Shown here: positions 1-7,429 of the stretch, in pieces
How positions within the stretch are numbered: position 1 is the stretch's first letter
Layout: each line of letters begins with the position of its first letter
Assembly: GCA_019421975.1 (NCBI GenBank)
Contig: JAHZEE010000003.1
Coordinates: forward strand, 6,773 to 22,352
Reading direction: 5' to 3'
Length of the DNA stretch: 15,580 nt
Source: Clostridiales bacterium
GTDB taxonomy: Bacteria > Bacillota > Clostridia > Oscillospirales > Oscillospiraceae
The notes under the pieces: generated by a model
The model's database searches: none
Seen by the model: only the letters and a program-made list of their open reading frames with translations
What the model was told of the DNA's origin: nothing
Program-made: the position numbers and the translations under genes

Positions 1-3000
1 CCCCTGCCGTCGAGCAGCTGTGCGCTCACAGCCCAGTCCATGGCGCTCAGGGCCCAGGCGGAGATGCTGTCATAGTCGGCATACTCCCGGATGGCCATGC
101 CGCCTTCGGTGGTGTCGTAGTTCTGAGACTGGGCATAGCGGTAGAGAATGAGGGCCGCCTGCTCGCGGGTGATCGAGTCAGCCGGGCCAAACGCCGTCTC
201 GCTGTAGCCGGTCACAATCCGCTCGGAGCTGGCCCACCGGACTGCCTCGGCATACCAGGCGTCCGCGTCCACATCGGCATAGGACATGGCATAGTTCACG
301 ACCGGCCGCTCCTCCAGATTCCACAGAATCTGCACCATCATGGCGCGGGTCCGTGTGTCGTCGGGGCCAAAGGCAGCGGCACTGTAGCCGTCCATCAGGC
401 CGTTTACGATGGCGTAGTCCACTGCCTCGTGGTACCAGGCGGCGGCGTTCACATCGGCAAAGGCGGCCGACGGGCAGTTGTCCTCACGGCCGGAGGCACT
501 TTCGGTAAAGGTGGCCTCAATTGTCACCTTGCCCTTGGGCTGGAGGAAGGTATAGGTGCCATCCTGGTGGCGTTCCACATCAAGCTCCTTGCCGTTTTGA
601 TCCCTTACCAGCACCTGCTCCACGCTGTAGCCCGCGTCCGGCTTGGGGGTGATGGTCACCTCGTCGCCCTGCTCAGGCGTCTTGGGATTCACGCTCACGC
701 TGCCGTGCGCCGTGTCCTCGATCACGGGCGGATAGGAGGGCGTACCGCTGCCGCCGGACGACGATTTGATCGTATACTCCAGGCGCACTGTCTCGCTGGC
801 GTCGATGGCGCCGAGCTGACAGGCATATGCCAGAATGGTGGTTGTCTTGCTGACGGTGATGGGGCTGCTGTAGCGCTGCGCCGTCGCGGAGGTCGTTGGA
901 TCACTGCCGTCTGTGGTGTAGTAGATCTGGGCCCCCGCGGTGGCGCGGGACAGTTCCGCTTTCCGGCCGCCGGAATAGGTGCCGGCGGCCGGCGTGGCAG
1001 CCGGCGCCGCCGTCTGCGGCTTGCAGCGGATCAGCTGGACGCCGGCATCCGTCTCGATCAGCCTGACGATATGAGCGGCGCTGTCAGAGGTGAAATGGTC
1101 CACGGTGGCCTTTCCTGCTTCAAATGGGTCGCTCAGAACGGTGTAGCCGAGGGCAGCGTCTGTGCTGTTGCAGCTGATGCCGATGCGGGCGTCCGCCGCC
1201 AGACCCGCGTCCCCGACGGCAAAGGTCTCCCCATCTGCGGTGTTGACCCTCAGATTGCTCGCACCGTTGGCGTTGGTATTTCCGGCGATGACCGCATGGC
1301 CGGAGAGAATGGTCTTGCCCCAGGTGGAGTCCACGCCACCCGGACTGTAGCCCTCGGCTGTGTTGCCGGTGATGACGCCGCCATTCAGATAGAAGGTGGC
1401 GTCCCCCATCACGCGCACGGCGCTGTCTTGATTGCCTGTGATGGTGCCGCCGTTCATGGTGACGGTCCCGCCGCTGTAAATGATGGCCGCGCCGCCGCTG
1501 TTGTGGGCCGCGGAGCCGCCGGTGAGCTGGCCGGAGTTGTCCCCGCTGCTGTCGTTGAGGACGAGATCGCCGGAAACCGCAAACACGCGCTCGCCCTCTT
1601 TGGCACGCAGCGTGTGGCCCGCAAGATCGAGCACCAGCGTTTTGTCCGCCCCGACTCCGCCGACGCGCTCCATCTGAATGTCCCGGTTCAGCCGCGCGTA
1701 GAGCGTGTCAGTCCCCTGCGCCTGAAGCGCTGCGATCAGCTCTGAAAAGGTGCCGGCGTTGGGATAGCTTTCCCCGTCCGTACCCCACTCAACGGCGGCC
1801 GGGAGCGGCTCAATCCGGACATAGTTCGCATCCGTCTGGAACTGATCCAGGGCAATCTGCGCGGCGCTTGCCGCATCCGCGCCGGCGTAGATCACATAGC
1901 CGTCGGCATAATGCAGCGCAGGAACCTGTGCAAACGCGCCGGTTTTCTGGCCGACGACGGTGAGTGTGCTGTCGGTGAGCGATACGGCGCTGCTGGCGGG
2001 CGCGATGCCTGCCTCACCGCTTTGGATCTGGAGATTGCTGTCGCTGACATGGATCTGCATCGTGCCGCCCTCCAGATCCATACTGTAGATGCCGTAGGCG
2101 CTGACTTCCATCTGCACCTCTGCGCCGTTTCTGATCTCCACCTCACCGCCAAACGGCATCATAATGCCCCGGGTGGGGGAGACTGCGGGAATTACATCCG
2201 GAAAGGCCTCCGAAGAGGACTGTACCTTTAAGATGCCGCCGTCGACAACGACATCGCCGCCTGCGGAATTCAACAGGCCGTTGTAAGCAGAAAGGACAGC
2301 GGTTCCCCGGATGGTGATGGTGCAGTCAGAATCCAGATCATCCTGACCGACTGTGATGGCGCCGTTTCCGGCGCCGGTTGACAGAATGCTGACAGTGCCG
2401 TCGATCTCAATCGGCCCACGAAAGGCGTTGAGCCCCGCGGTGCGGCTGGTGACAGTGACATCTGCCTGGTCCAGAATTTCGATGCCGGTGTCGCCATAGA
2501 GGGTGTCTGTCGCGGTCACAACGGCCTTGCCGGCGATGCGCAGCACCGCATCTGCCGAGATGCTGCTCTGGACAGAGACCTCTGCATTGTCGGAAATCAC
2601 AATATTTTCGGCAGAGATGGCGGGCTGGCTGCCAGTGGAGGTGACCGCTGCGTTCTCCTCAATGAGAATAGAGCCGCCGCCATTGTTGCTGATGCCATAT
2701 GCCGCAGCATGCAAGGTGAGGCTGGCACTGCCCTTGACCACAATGTCGCCCGTTGAATCACGGCGCACCAAAACGCCCTCGGTCGTGCTTGTGATTTCCA
2801 AAGAGCCTGTGCCGCTGATGGTCACACCGCCTGCGGTTTGAGCCTGAATTCCGGTGCCCGCATTTTCAATCGAGTTCTCCCCGTCGAGCTCTATGGTAGT
2901 GCCGCCCGGCACATACAGGCTGCTCTTCAGGGCTGCGTTTTTCAAATGCAGCGTCTTGGAATCATCTTCAAAATACAGGTTGTAAGCATCTTCGGAGCCT

Positions 3001-3179
3001 GCGGTCAGAGATCCGGCCGCATCGAGCAGATAGTATGTGTCTGCTACAACCTCCTCTCTCGTACCAAGCCCAAGCAGCGGCAGATCGGGATTCCCATAGT
3101 CTGCGGCCAATGCTGCCGCTGGCAGACAGGTTAAAATCAGGCATAGACACAGCAAAGAGGCCATCATCCTTTTTTTCAT
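1..3179 (-). CDS. Secreted S-layer-homology (SLH) surface protein with beta-helix-like repeats, C-terminus cut off by the window edge
   Basis: The frame is open from the ATG at 3179 to the left edge (at least 1059 codons, no stop when read through). Residues 1-25 form a signal peptide: a KKR start, a hydrophobic core and ALA|A cleavage. Residues about 45-700 are short beta-strand/turn repeats rich in Gly, Asn, Thr and Val (for example GGTVTMNGGTITGN). They resemble parallel beta-helix adhesins and Cthe_2159-type carbohydrate-binding proteins. Residues about 726-801 match a chitobiase C-terminal-like domain (AQIYYTTDGSDPT). After a Ser/Gly/Pro linker, 827-887 form a bacterial-repeat domain (GSVSVNPKTPEQGDEVTVTP). 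SLH domains follow at about 903-963 and 964-1025 (DAWYAEAVRWAS, FGPADSITREQAA), and a third is cut at the edge. SLH domains normally bind pyruvylated secondary cell-wall polymers, so the protein should sit on the cell surface. GGAGG lies 10 nt before the ATG. The ligand is unknown. Confidence 0.9.
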   Translation of the reverse strand, partial: MKKRMMASLLCLCLILTCLPAAALAADYGNPDLPLLGLGTREEVVADTYYLLDAAGSLTAGSEDAYNLYFEDDSKTLHLKNAALKSSLYVPGGTTIELDGENSIENAGTGIQAQTAGGVTISGTGSLEITSTTEGVLVRRDSTGDIVVKGSASLTLHAAAYGISNNGGGSILIEENAAVTSTGSQPAISAENIVISDNAEVSVQSSISADAVLRIAGKAVVTATDTLYGDTGIEILDQADVTVTSRTAGLNAFRGPIEIDGTVSILSTGAGNGAITVGQDDLDSDCTITIRGTAVLSAYNGLLNSAGGDVVVDGGILKVQSSSEAFPDVIPAVSPTRGIMMPFGGEVEIRNGAEVQMEVSAYGIYSMDLEGGTMQIHVSDSNLQIQSGEAGIAPASSAVSLTDSTLTVVGQKTGAFAQVPALHYADGYVIYAGADAASAAQIALDQFQTDANYVRIEPLPAAVEWGTDGESYPNAGTFSELIAALQAQGTDTLYARLNRDIQMERVGGVGADKTLVLDLAGHTLRAKEGERVFAVSGDLVLNDSSGDNSGQLTGGSAAHNSGGAAIIYSGGTVTMNGGTITGNQDSAVRVMGDATFYLNGGVITGNTAEGYSPGGVDSTWGKTILSGHAVIAGNTNANGASNLRVNTADGETFAVGDAGLAADARIGISCNSTDAALGYTVLSDPFEAGKATVDHFTSDSAAHIVRLIETDAGVQLIRCKPQTAAPAATPAAGTYSGGRKAELSRATAGAQIYYTTDGSDPTTSATAQRYSSPITVSKTTTILAYACQLGAIDASETVRLEYTIKSSSGGSGTPSYPPVIEDTAHGSVSVNPKTPEQGDEVTITPKPDAGYSVEQVLVRDQNGKELDVERHQDGTYTFLQPKGKVTIEATFTESASGREDNCPSAAFADVNAAAWYHEAVDYAIVNGLMDGYSAAAFGPDDTRTRAMMVQILWNLEERPVVNYAMSYADVDADAWYAEAVRWASSERIVTGYSETAFGPADSITREQAALILYRYAQSQNYDTTEGGMAIREYADYDSISAWALSAMDWAVSAQLLDGR

Positions 3180-3214
3180 GTGCTCATTTCCTCCTTTTTC
3201 AAAGTCAAATTTAT

Positions 3215-3269
3215 AAAAAACAGGACGCATCTCTTTACACTGCAAGGCTATGCAAAGAGATGCGTCCTG
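3215..3269 (-). terminator. Strong intrinsic-terminator-like hairpin in the SLH gene leader
   Basis: Arms 3221-3236 and 3254-3269 are a perfect 16-bp inverted repeat (CAGGACGCATCTCTTT and its complement) around a 17-nt loop. Read on the minus strand, the stem is followed at once by six Ts (3220-3215). It lies between the only good upstream promoter and the SLH ribosome binding site, with only about 20 nt between the T-run and the GGAGG. It therefore acts either as an attenuator or as the end of a short separate RNA. On the plus strand there is no T-run, so a terminator for plus-strand transcription is unlikely. Confidence 0.8.
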
Positions 3270-3295
3270 AATTTGCGCAGCAAAAAAAGACAGAA

Positions 3296-3348
<53 letters not shown>

Positions 3349-3351
3349 GTC

Positions 3352-3381
3352 AGTATATTGCGGGTGTTCATGTGCTGTCAA
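3352..3381 (-). promoter_or_regulatory. SigA-type promoter of the SLH gene / leader RNA
   Basis: On the minus strand a perfect -35 TTGACA (3381-3376) is followed by an 18-bp spacer and -10 TATACT (3357-3352). The predicted start is near 3345, inside the GACA repeat. The leader to the SLH start codon would be about 165 nt. Confidence 0.75.
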
Positions 3382-3598
3382 CCCCCCAATGCCACTTTTA
3401 TACAAAATAATTTTAGCATAAAACAGTCTCGGTGTACAGCCATGAATTGAGTCGCTGTACATTGAAAATATTTTTGACAGACGCCCATGCACATATGGAC
3501 ATCCCCCCTGGCATAAGCTTAGCGTAACAGGGAAAATCCAAACCTGTTATTTTGGATGCCGATGCCGGTGGCACGGCGATCCGGGGCATTTTGACTTT

Positions 3599-3662
3599 GC
3601 GGGATTGGAGCCAGGACGGAGGGCGGCCGATTGGCCGTGTTCCGCTCCGCCTGCAATCCCGC
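3599..3662. other. GC-rich 64-nt imperfect hairpin element upstream of spoIIID
   Basis: The outer arms GCGGGATTG (3599-3607) and CAATCCCGC (3654-3662) are perfect complements. Inside are a second stem, CGGAG with CTCCG, and a terminal hairpin, CGGCC-GATT-GGCCG. A separate 8-bp hairpin, TGTGCTGC-GTTG-GCAGCACA, lies at 3687-3706, just before the spoIIID ribosome binding site. The rest of the 340-bp gap 3382-3724 shows no credible gene and no clear SigA promoter on the plus strand. Whether the element acts as RNA or is a DNA repeat cannot be told from one copy. Confidence 0.5.
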
Positions 3663-3724
3663 GGGCGGTGTTTGGGGAGTCCCTGTTGTGCTGCGTTGGC
3701 AGCACAGCTTGGGAGGTGCCAGTA

Positions 3725-3973
3725 TTGAGGGAGAACATCGAGAAACGAGCCTGCGATTTGGCGGTTTACATCATCGAGAACCAAGCGACTGTGCGGGCGG
3801 CGGCGAAGCAGTTCGGCATCAGCAAAAGCACCGTACATAAGGATTTGACCGAGCGGCTGGAGGTCTATAACCGGCCGCTGTATCTTCAGGTAAAAGAAGT
3901 TTTAAACCGAAATAAAGCTGAGCGTCATCTGCGCGGCGGGATCGCCACCCGCCGGAAATACAAAGGCGTATGA
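3725..3973 (+). CDS. spoIIID: Stage III sporulation transcriptional regulator SpoIIID
   Basis: This 82-residue DNA-binding protein is recognised from the helix-turn-helix block VRAAAKQFGISKSTVHKDLTERL (residues 23-45, here summarised by its core SKSTVHKDLTERL) and the basic tail RHLRGGIATRRKYK. Both are near-signature sequences of SpoIIID, which in the mother cell switches the SigE regulon towards SigK. The start is a TTG at 3725 with GGAGG (3712-3716) 8 nt upstream. With this start the N-terminus (M-R-E-N-I-E-K-R) lines up residue for residue with Bacillus SpoIIID, and no in-frame ATG fits. The protein ends about ten residues earlier than the Bacillus one. It is monocistronic, with its own terminator, and points away from the SLH gene. 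A SigE promoter is expected, but none can be assigned with confidence. Confidence 0.95.
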   Translation: MRENIEKRACDLAVYIIENQATVRAAAKQFGISKSTVHKDLTERLEVYNRPLYLQVKEVLNRNKAERHLRGGIATRRKYKGV

Positions 3974-3986
3974 ACAAAAGTAGAGA

Positions 3987-4023
3987 ATGCGTCCACCACC
4001 GGTGGACGCATCCTGCTTTTTTT
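3987..4023 (+). terminator. Intrinsic terminator of spoIIID
   Basis: A perfect 11-bp stem (ATGCGTCCACC, 3987-3997, with 4001-4011), a 3-nt loop, then CCTGC and seven Ts (4017-4023), starting 13 nt after the spoIIID stop. Confidence 0.92.
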
Positions 4024-4075
4024 GCATGTTTCACAAAAAATAGGGATTATATTTTGTCGATGAATCGAATTTTAG

Positions 4076-4104
4076 TTGCTTTTTGTTAAAAAACATCGTA
4101 AACT
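4076..4104 (+). promoter_or_regulatory. Possible SigA promoter of serC
   Basis: TTGCTT (4076-4081), a 17-bp spacer and TAAACT (4099-4104) in an AT-rich stretch after the spoIIID terminator. The boxes are only moderately good matches, and other pairings are possible in this AT-rich DNA. No T-box or riboswitch is seen in the roughly 55-nt leader. Confidence 0.4.
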
Positions 4105-4165
4105 AATAACCGAACTATCAATTTTGCAGGCGCAGTGCACCCGCATTTCTTAGGAGGTAAACACA

Positions 4166-5251
4166 ATGTACGATCGGATTTTTAATTTCTCTGCAGGCCC
4201 GTCCATGCTGCCGGTTCCGGTTCTGGAAAAGGCGAGGGACGAAATGCTCAACTGTCAGGGCTCTGGCATGAGCGTCAACGAGATGAGTCATCGATCTAAA
4301 GTGTTTGACCAGATTGCCAAGGACGCAGAGGCCCTGGTGCGGGAAGTGCTGGGCGTGCCGGACAACTACAAGGTGCTCTTTATGCAGGGCGGCGCGACGC
4401 TGCAGTTTGCCTGTGTGCCGCTGAACCTCATGCGGACCGGCAGGGCCGATTACATCCTCACCGGCAACTTCTCCAAGAAGGCCTATGAGGAGGGCCAGAA
4501 ATACGGCGAGGCCCGCGTGGCAGGCTCCACCAAGGCGGAGAACTTTGCCCGGATTCCGCGCCAGAGCGAGCTGGATCTGGACACCAACGCCGACTATGTC
4601 CACATCTGCTTCAACAACACCATCTTCGGCACCCACTGGGACTACATCCCCGACACCGGCAAGGTGCCCCTGGTGGCCGACATGTCCTCCTGCATCTTCT
4701 CTGAGCCGGTGGATGTGTCCAGGTTTGGCCTGATCTATGCCGGCGTGCAGAAGAACCTGGCCCCGTCCGGCATGGCGCTGGTCATCGTCCGCGAGGATCT
4801 GCTGCACGACGATGTGCCCAAGTACTGCCCGACCCTGTGCAACTACAAGGTCATCGCTGACAACGATTCCATGTACAACACCCCCAACTGCTGGAGTATC
4901 TATATCACCAAGCTGGTGCTGGAGTGGATCAAGGGCCTTGGCGGCCTGGAGGCCATGCACAAGATCAATGCGCGCAAGGCTCAGAAGCTCTACGACTATC
5001 TGCAAACCAGCAAGCTGTTCCACAACCCGGTCTCCGAGGAGTCCCGCAGCCTGATGAATGTGGTCTTCCGCTGCGATGACGACGAGCTGAACGCCAAGTT
5101 CGCCTCCGACGCCGGCAAGGCCGGCATGTCCAACCTGAAGGGCCACCGCTCCGTGGGCGGCATGCGCGCGTCCATCTACAACGCCATGCCCGAGGAGGGT
5201 GTGGACTGCCTGATCGAGTTTATGAAGAAATTCGAGGCAGAGAACGGCTGA
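4166..5251 (+). CDS. serC: Phosphoserine aminotransferase
   Basis: SerC converts 3-phosphohydroxypyruvate and glutamate to O-phosphoserine and 2-oxoglutarate in the cytosol, the second step of serine synthesis; it can also serve pyridoxal phosphate synthesis. The 361-residue length is typical. Visible family marks are the N-terminal FNFSAGPSMLP, the GSGMSVNEMSHRSK block, the cofactor-phosphate loop QGGATLQF (about 74-81), and the pyridoxal-phosphate lysine K196 in YAGVQKNLAPSG. ATG at 4166 has AGGAGG 8 nt upstream. No phosphoglycerate dehydrogenase of the usual ACT-domain type lies beside it. Instead a pair of other 2-hydroxyacid dehydrogenases converges on it, separated by two terminators, so co-transcription with them is excluded. 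Confidence 0.97.
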   Translation: MYDRIFNFSAGPSMLPVPVLEKARDEMLNCQGSGMSVNEMSHRSKVFDQIAKDAEALVREVLGVPDNYKVLFMQGGATLQFACVPLNLMRTGRADYILTGNFSKKAYEEGQKYGEARVAGSTKAENFARIPRQSELDLDTNADYVHICFNNTIFGTHWDYIPDTGKVPLVADMSSCIFSEPVDVSRFGLIYAGVQKNLAPSGMALVIVREDLLHDDVPKYCPTLCNYKVIADNDSMYNTPNCWSIYITKLVLEWIKGLGGLEAMHKINARKAQKLYDYLQTSKLFHNPVSEESRSLMNVVFRCDDDELNAKFASDAGKAGMSNLKGHRSVGGMRASIYNAMPEEGVDCLIEFMKKFEAENG

Positions 5252-5264
5252 TACTGTGAATTTC

Positions 5265-5299
5265 AAAGAGGGCTCCGGCTGTGCCGGGGCCCTCTTTTT
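5265..5299 (+). terminator. Intrinsic terminator of serC
   Basis: A 15-bp stem with one G-T wobble (5265-5279 with 5283-5297), a TGT loop, and a run of five Ts (5295-5299), starting 13 nt after the stop codon. Confidence 0.93.
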
Positions 5300-5312
5300 G
5301 GGTCGGAGCGCC

Positions 5313-5343
5313 AAAAGGCCCGCGCCGAAGGCGCGGGCCTTTT
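5313..5343 (-). terminator. Intrinsic terminator of the dehydrogenase operon
   Basis: A perfect 14-bp stem (AAAAGGCCCGCGCC, 5313-5326, with 5330-5343) and a 3-nt GAA/TTC loop. It starts 9 nt after the stop of the minus-strand gene and ends in TTTT on that strand. The stem is symmetric, so it may also catch plus-strand readthrough from serC. Confidence 0.9.
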
Positions 5344-5352
5344 ATGGTGTTC

Positions 5353-6249
5353 TTACTTCAGGACATCCTGGTTGACAACATTCTCGCGCTTGGGGATCCC
5401 GCCCTTGAGCACATCGACGACATTCTGCGCCACCTGCTGTTTGACGCTCACGATGGAGTCCTCGGAATACCAGCCCATGTGGTTGGTGAGGATCAGATTG
5501 TCGCGGCCCAGCAGCGGGTTGCCCTTCTCAGGCGGCTCGATCTCGATGGTGTCGATACCGGCTGCACGGATCTCGTGGTTGTCCAGCGCCCAGGCCAGAT
5601 CGTCCTGATCGACGCAGCCGCCGCGGGCGCAGTTGACCAGAATGGCGGAGTTCTTCATGCGCTTGAAGACCTCTTTGTTGAACATGTGATAGGTCGGGTA
5701 CTCACTCTCACCCTCTTTGGTCAGCGGGCAGTGGACGGAGATGTAGTCGGCGTTCTCAACGATCTCATCGAAGCGCTTGGCTTTGGCGCCGAAGGCGATG
5801 ACGCCGACAATCTCATTCTTCATGCTGCGGAACTTCCACTCCTTGCTGTACCAGCCGCCGTTCTGAATGAACTTGGAGTACTGGGGGATGGAGCGGGCCA
5901 GCATCAGCATGAGCGTCTGCGCCTGGGCGGAGACCTCGTCGGTGCAGTACTCGTAGACATTGGAGACAATGATGCCCTTCTCGGTGGCGGCCTTCAGGTC
6001 GACGCCGTCGATGCCGGTGCCGTAGCGGGAGATGACCTTACAGTTGGTCAGCTGATCCAAAAACTCCTTGGGCATGTTGGGATACTGGGTGATGATCGCG
6101 TCTGCGTCCTTTGCAAACTCGATGACCTCCTTGGGATCGCGGGTCTGATGGGTGATGTCCACATCCGCGTCGATCTGGGAGAGGATCTCCAGCTCGGGCG
6201 CCATGGTGTCAAACTCCCAGTCTGTTACGACAACTTTAAACTTTGCCAT
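5353..6249 (-). CDS. Internally deleted copy of a D-2-hydroxyacid dehydrogenase (lacks NAD-binding core)
   Basis: This 298-residue protein is a close paralogue of the gene just upstream (6311-7324); most positions are identical. It lacks exactly 35 residues, corresponding to K156-T190 of the full copy. The sequence runs from VIAFG (about 150-154) straight into AKAKRFDEIVENADYIS. This removes the second half of the glycine motif, the following helix, and the acidic residue of VYDP that normally holds the NAD ribose. The catalytic Arg/Glu/His triad is kept (R209 in NCARGG, E238 in EIEPPE, H257 in NHMGWYS), and the frame is open with normal codons. AAAGGAG lies 7 nt before the ATG at 6249. It follows its parent by 61 nt without a terminator. 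It is unlikely to be an active dehydrogenase alone. It could be a decaying pseudogene, a structural partner of the full-length subunit, or a sequencing artefact. Confidence 0.85.
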   Translation of the reverse strand: MAKFKVVVTDWEFDTMAPELEILSQIDADVDITHQTRDPKEVIEFAKDADAIITQYPNMPKEFLDQLTNCKVISRYGTGIDGVDLKAATEKGIIVSNVYEYCTDEVSAQAQTLMLMLARSIPQYSKFIQNGGWYSKEWKFRSMKNEIVGVIAFGAKAKRFDEIVENADYISVHCPLTKEGESEYPTYHMFNKEVFKRMKNSAILVNCARGGCVDQDDLAWALDNHEIRAAGIDTIEIEPPEKGNPLLGRDNLILTNHMGWYSEDSIVSVKQQVAQNVVDVLKGGIPKRENVVNQDVLK

Positions 6250-6310
6250 TGGAATTACTCCTTTTGTTTGGAATTCTAAATCTTCTATAGAGTGAGGCCG
6301 AGCAAGGATC

Positions 6311-7324
6311 TTATTTCAGACGATCCAGAACATCCTTGTTGACGACATTCTCGTACTTGGGGGTGCCGCCGGTGAGGACATCGACGACATTCTGTGCCAC
6401 CTGACGCTTGTCGCTCACGATGGCGCCCCCGGAGTACCCCGCCATGTGGTTGGTGAGGATCAGGTTGTCACGGCCCAGCAGCGGGTTGCCCTTCTCGGGC
6501 GGCTCGGACTCGATGACATCGATGCCGGCAGCGCGGATTTCGCCGTTGTCCAGTGCCCAGGCCAGATCCTCCTGGTTGACGCAGCCGCCGCGGGCACAGT
6601 TGACCAGGATCGCACTCTTCTTCATGCGCTTGAAGACATCCTTGTTGAACATGTAGTAGGTGGGATACTCGCTCTCGCCCTCCTTGGTCAGCGGGCAGTG
6701 CAGGGAGATATAGTCGGAGTTCTCAACCACCTCGTCAAAGCTCTTGGCCTTGACCGTCGGGCCGGCCGCCTCGATGGTGGCGGAGTCCACAAACGGGTCG
6801 TAGACCCAGATCTCCTTGGCCAGCGGGATCATCTTCTTGATGAACTCACGGGCGATCTTACCGAAGGCGATGACGCCGACGATCTCGTTCTTCATGCTGC
6901 GGAACTTCCACTCCTTGCTGTACCAGCCGCCGTTCTGGATGAACTTGGAGTACTGCGGGATGGAGCGGGCCAGGGCCAGTAGCAGCGTCTGCGCCTGGGC
7001 GGAGACCTCATCGGTGCAGTATTCAAAGACATTGGAGACAATAATGCCCTTTTCAGTGGCCTTCTTCAGATCGACGCCGTCGATGCCGGTGCCGTAGCGG
7101 GAGATGACCTTGCAGTTGGTCAGCTGGTCGAGGAAATCGGCCGGCATGTTGGGATACTGGGTGATGATCGCGTCTGCGTCCTTTGCAAACTTGATGATCT
7201 CCTTGGGATCGCGGGTCTGGTGGTTGGTCTCAATGTCTGCGTCGAGCTGAGAGAGGACCTCCAACTCGTCGTTCAGGTTCTCGTATTCCCAGTCGGTGAC
7301 AACAATCTTGAATTTCTTGCTCAT
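6311..7324 (-). CDS. CtBP-like D-isomer-specific 2-hydroxyacid dehydrogenase
   Basis: A 337-residue cytosolic enzyme of the D-2-hydroxyacid dehydrogenase family, expected to interconvert a 2-oxo acid and a D-2-hydroxy acid with NAD(P). The N-terminus (KIVVTDWEYENL) and NCKVISRYGTGIDGVDL fit the C-terminal-binding-protein-like branch better than ACT-domain SerA. The catalytic residues are present: R245 (NCARGG), E274 (ESEPPE) and H293 (NHMAGYS). The cofactor loop is odd: the usual GxGxxG is A153-F-G-K-I-A158, although D176 in VYDP is kept. The ATG at 7324 has a GGGAG about 11 nt upstream. It is the first gene of a two-gene operon driven from the control region at 7410-7446 and diverges from the cupin/flavoenzyme pair. 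The substrate is unknown; a phosphoglycerate role next to serC is possible but not shown. Confidence 0.88.
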   Translation of the reverse strand: MSKKFKIVVTDWEYENLNDELEVLSQLDADIETNHQTRDPKEIIKFAKDADAIITQYPNMPADFLDQLTNCKVISRYGTGIDGVDLKKATEKGIIVSNVFEYCTDEVSAQAQTLLLALARSIPQYSKFIQNGGWYSKEWKFRSMKNEIVGVIAFGKIAREFIKKMIPLAKEIWVYDPFVDSATIEAAGPTVKAKSFDEVVENSDYISLHCPLTKEGESEYPTYYMFNKDVFKRMKKSAILVNCARGGCVNQEDLAWALDNGEIRAAGIDVIESEPPEKGNPLLGRDNLILTNHMAGYSGGAIVSDKRQVAQNVVDVLTGGTPKYENVVNKDVLDRLK

Positions 7325-7369
7325 TTTTTGAACACTCCCTTAACTTTAAATAATGTATTGGAAGGCGCT

Positions 7370-7406
7370 GGAATACCATTCGACATCCGTCGGAGCGTGG
7401 TATACC
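7370..7406 (-). promoter_or_regulatory. Hairpin in the dehydrogenase operon leader
   Basis: GGAATACCA (7370-7378) and TGGTATACC (7398-7406) form a 9-bp inverted repeat with one mismatch, and enclose a second stem, CGAC-ATCC-GTCG (7381-7392). The core GGTATACC is itself an 8-bp palindrome. It lies just downstream of the predicted start of the minus-strand transcript, so it could be a repressor site or a leader-RNA hairpin. No T-run follows it. Confidence 0.5.
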
Positions 7407-7409
7407 TTA

Positions 7410-7429
7410 ACACCTTAATTTTAAGGTGT
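7410..7429. promoter_or_regulatory. Perfect palindrome over the dehydrogenase promoter, probable operator
   Basis: ACACCTTAA (7410-7418) and TTAAGGTGT (7421-7429) are perfect 9-bp inverted arms separated by TT. The site covers the whole -10 box and reaches the predicted start of the minus-strand promoter, a classic repressor position. A further CCTTAA half-copy sits at 7405-7410. The regulator is not encoded in an obvious place nearby. Confidence 0.6.

Noticed and set aside
429-1745. Long plus-strand reading frame inside the SLH gene region
   Set aside because: It is antisense to the SLH protein, whose minus frame shows a signal peptide and SLH and chitobiase-C domains. The plus frame has a composition typical of a GC-rich shadow and no recognisable motif.
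3474-3479. TTGACA on the plus strand as a spoIIID promoter
   Set aside because: No -10 box is found at 16-18 bp, and spoIIID is expected to use SigE rather than SigA.
3522-3548. Shared gcgtaacagggaaa stretch (also at about 10198) and the AACAGG/CCTGTT inverted repeat
   Set aside because: A 14-bp match between two places is expected by chance in a window this size, and the 6-bp inverted repeat is weak.
5353-7324. Dehydrogenase pair as the serA partner of serC
   Set aside because: Kept only as a possibility: they converge on serC, are separated by terminators, lack an ACT domain and look CtBP-like.
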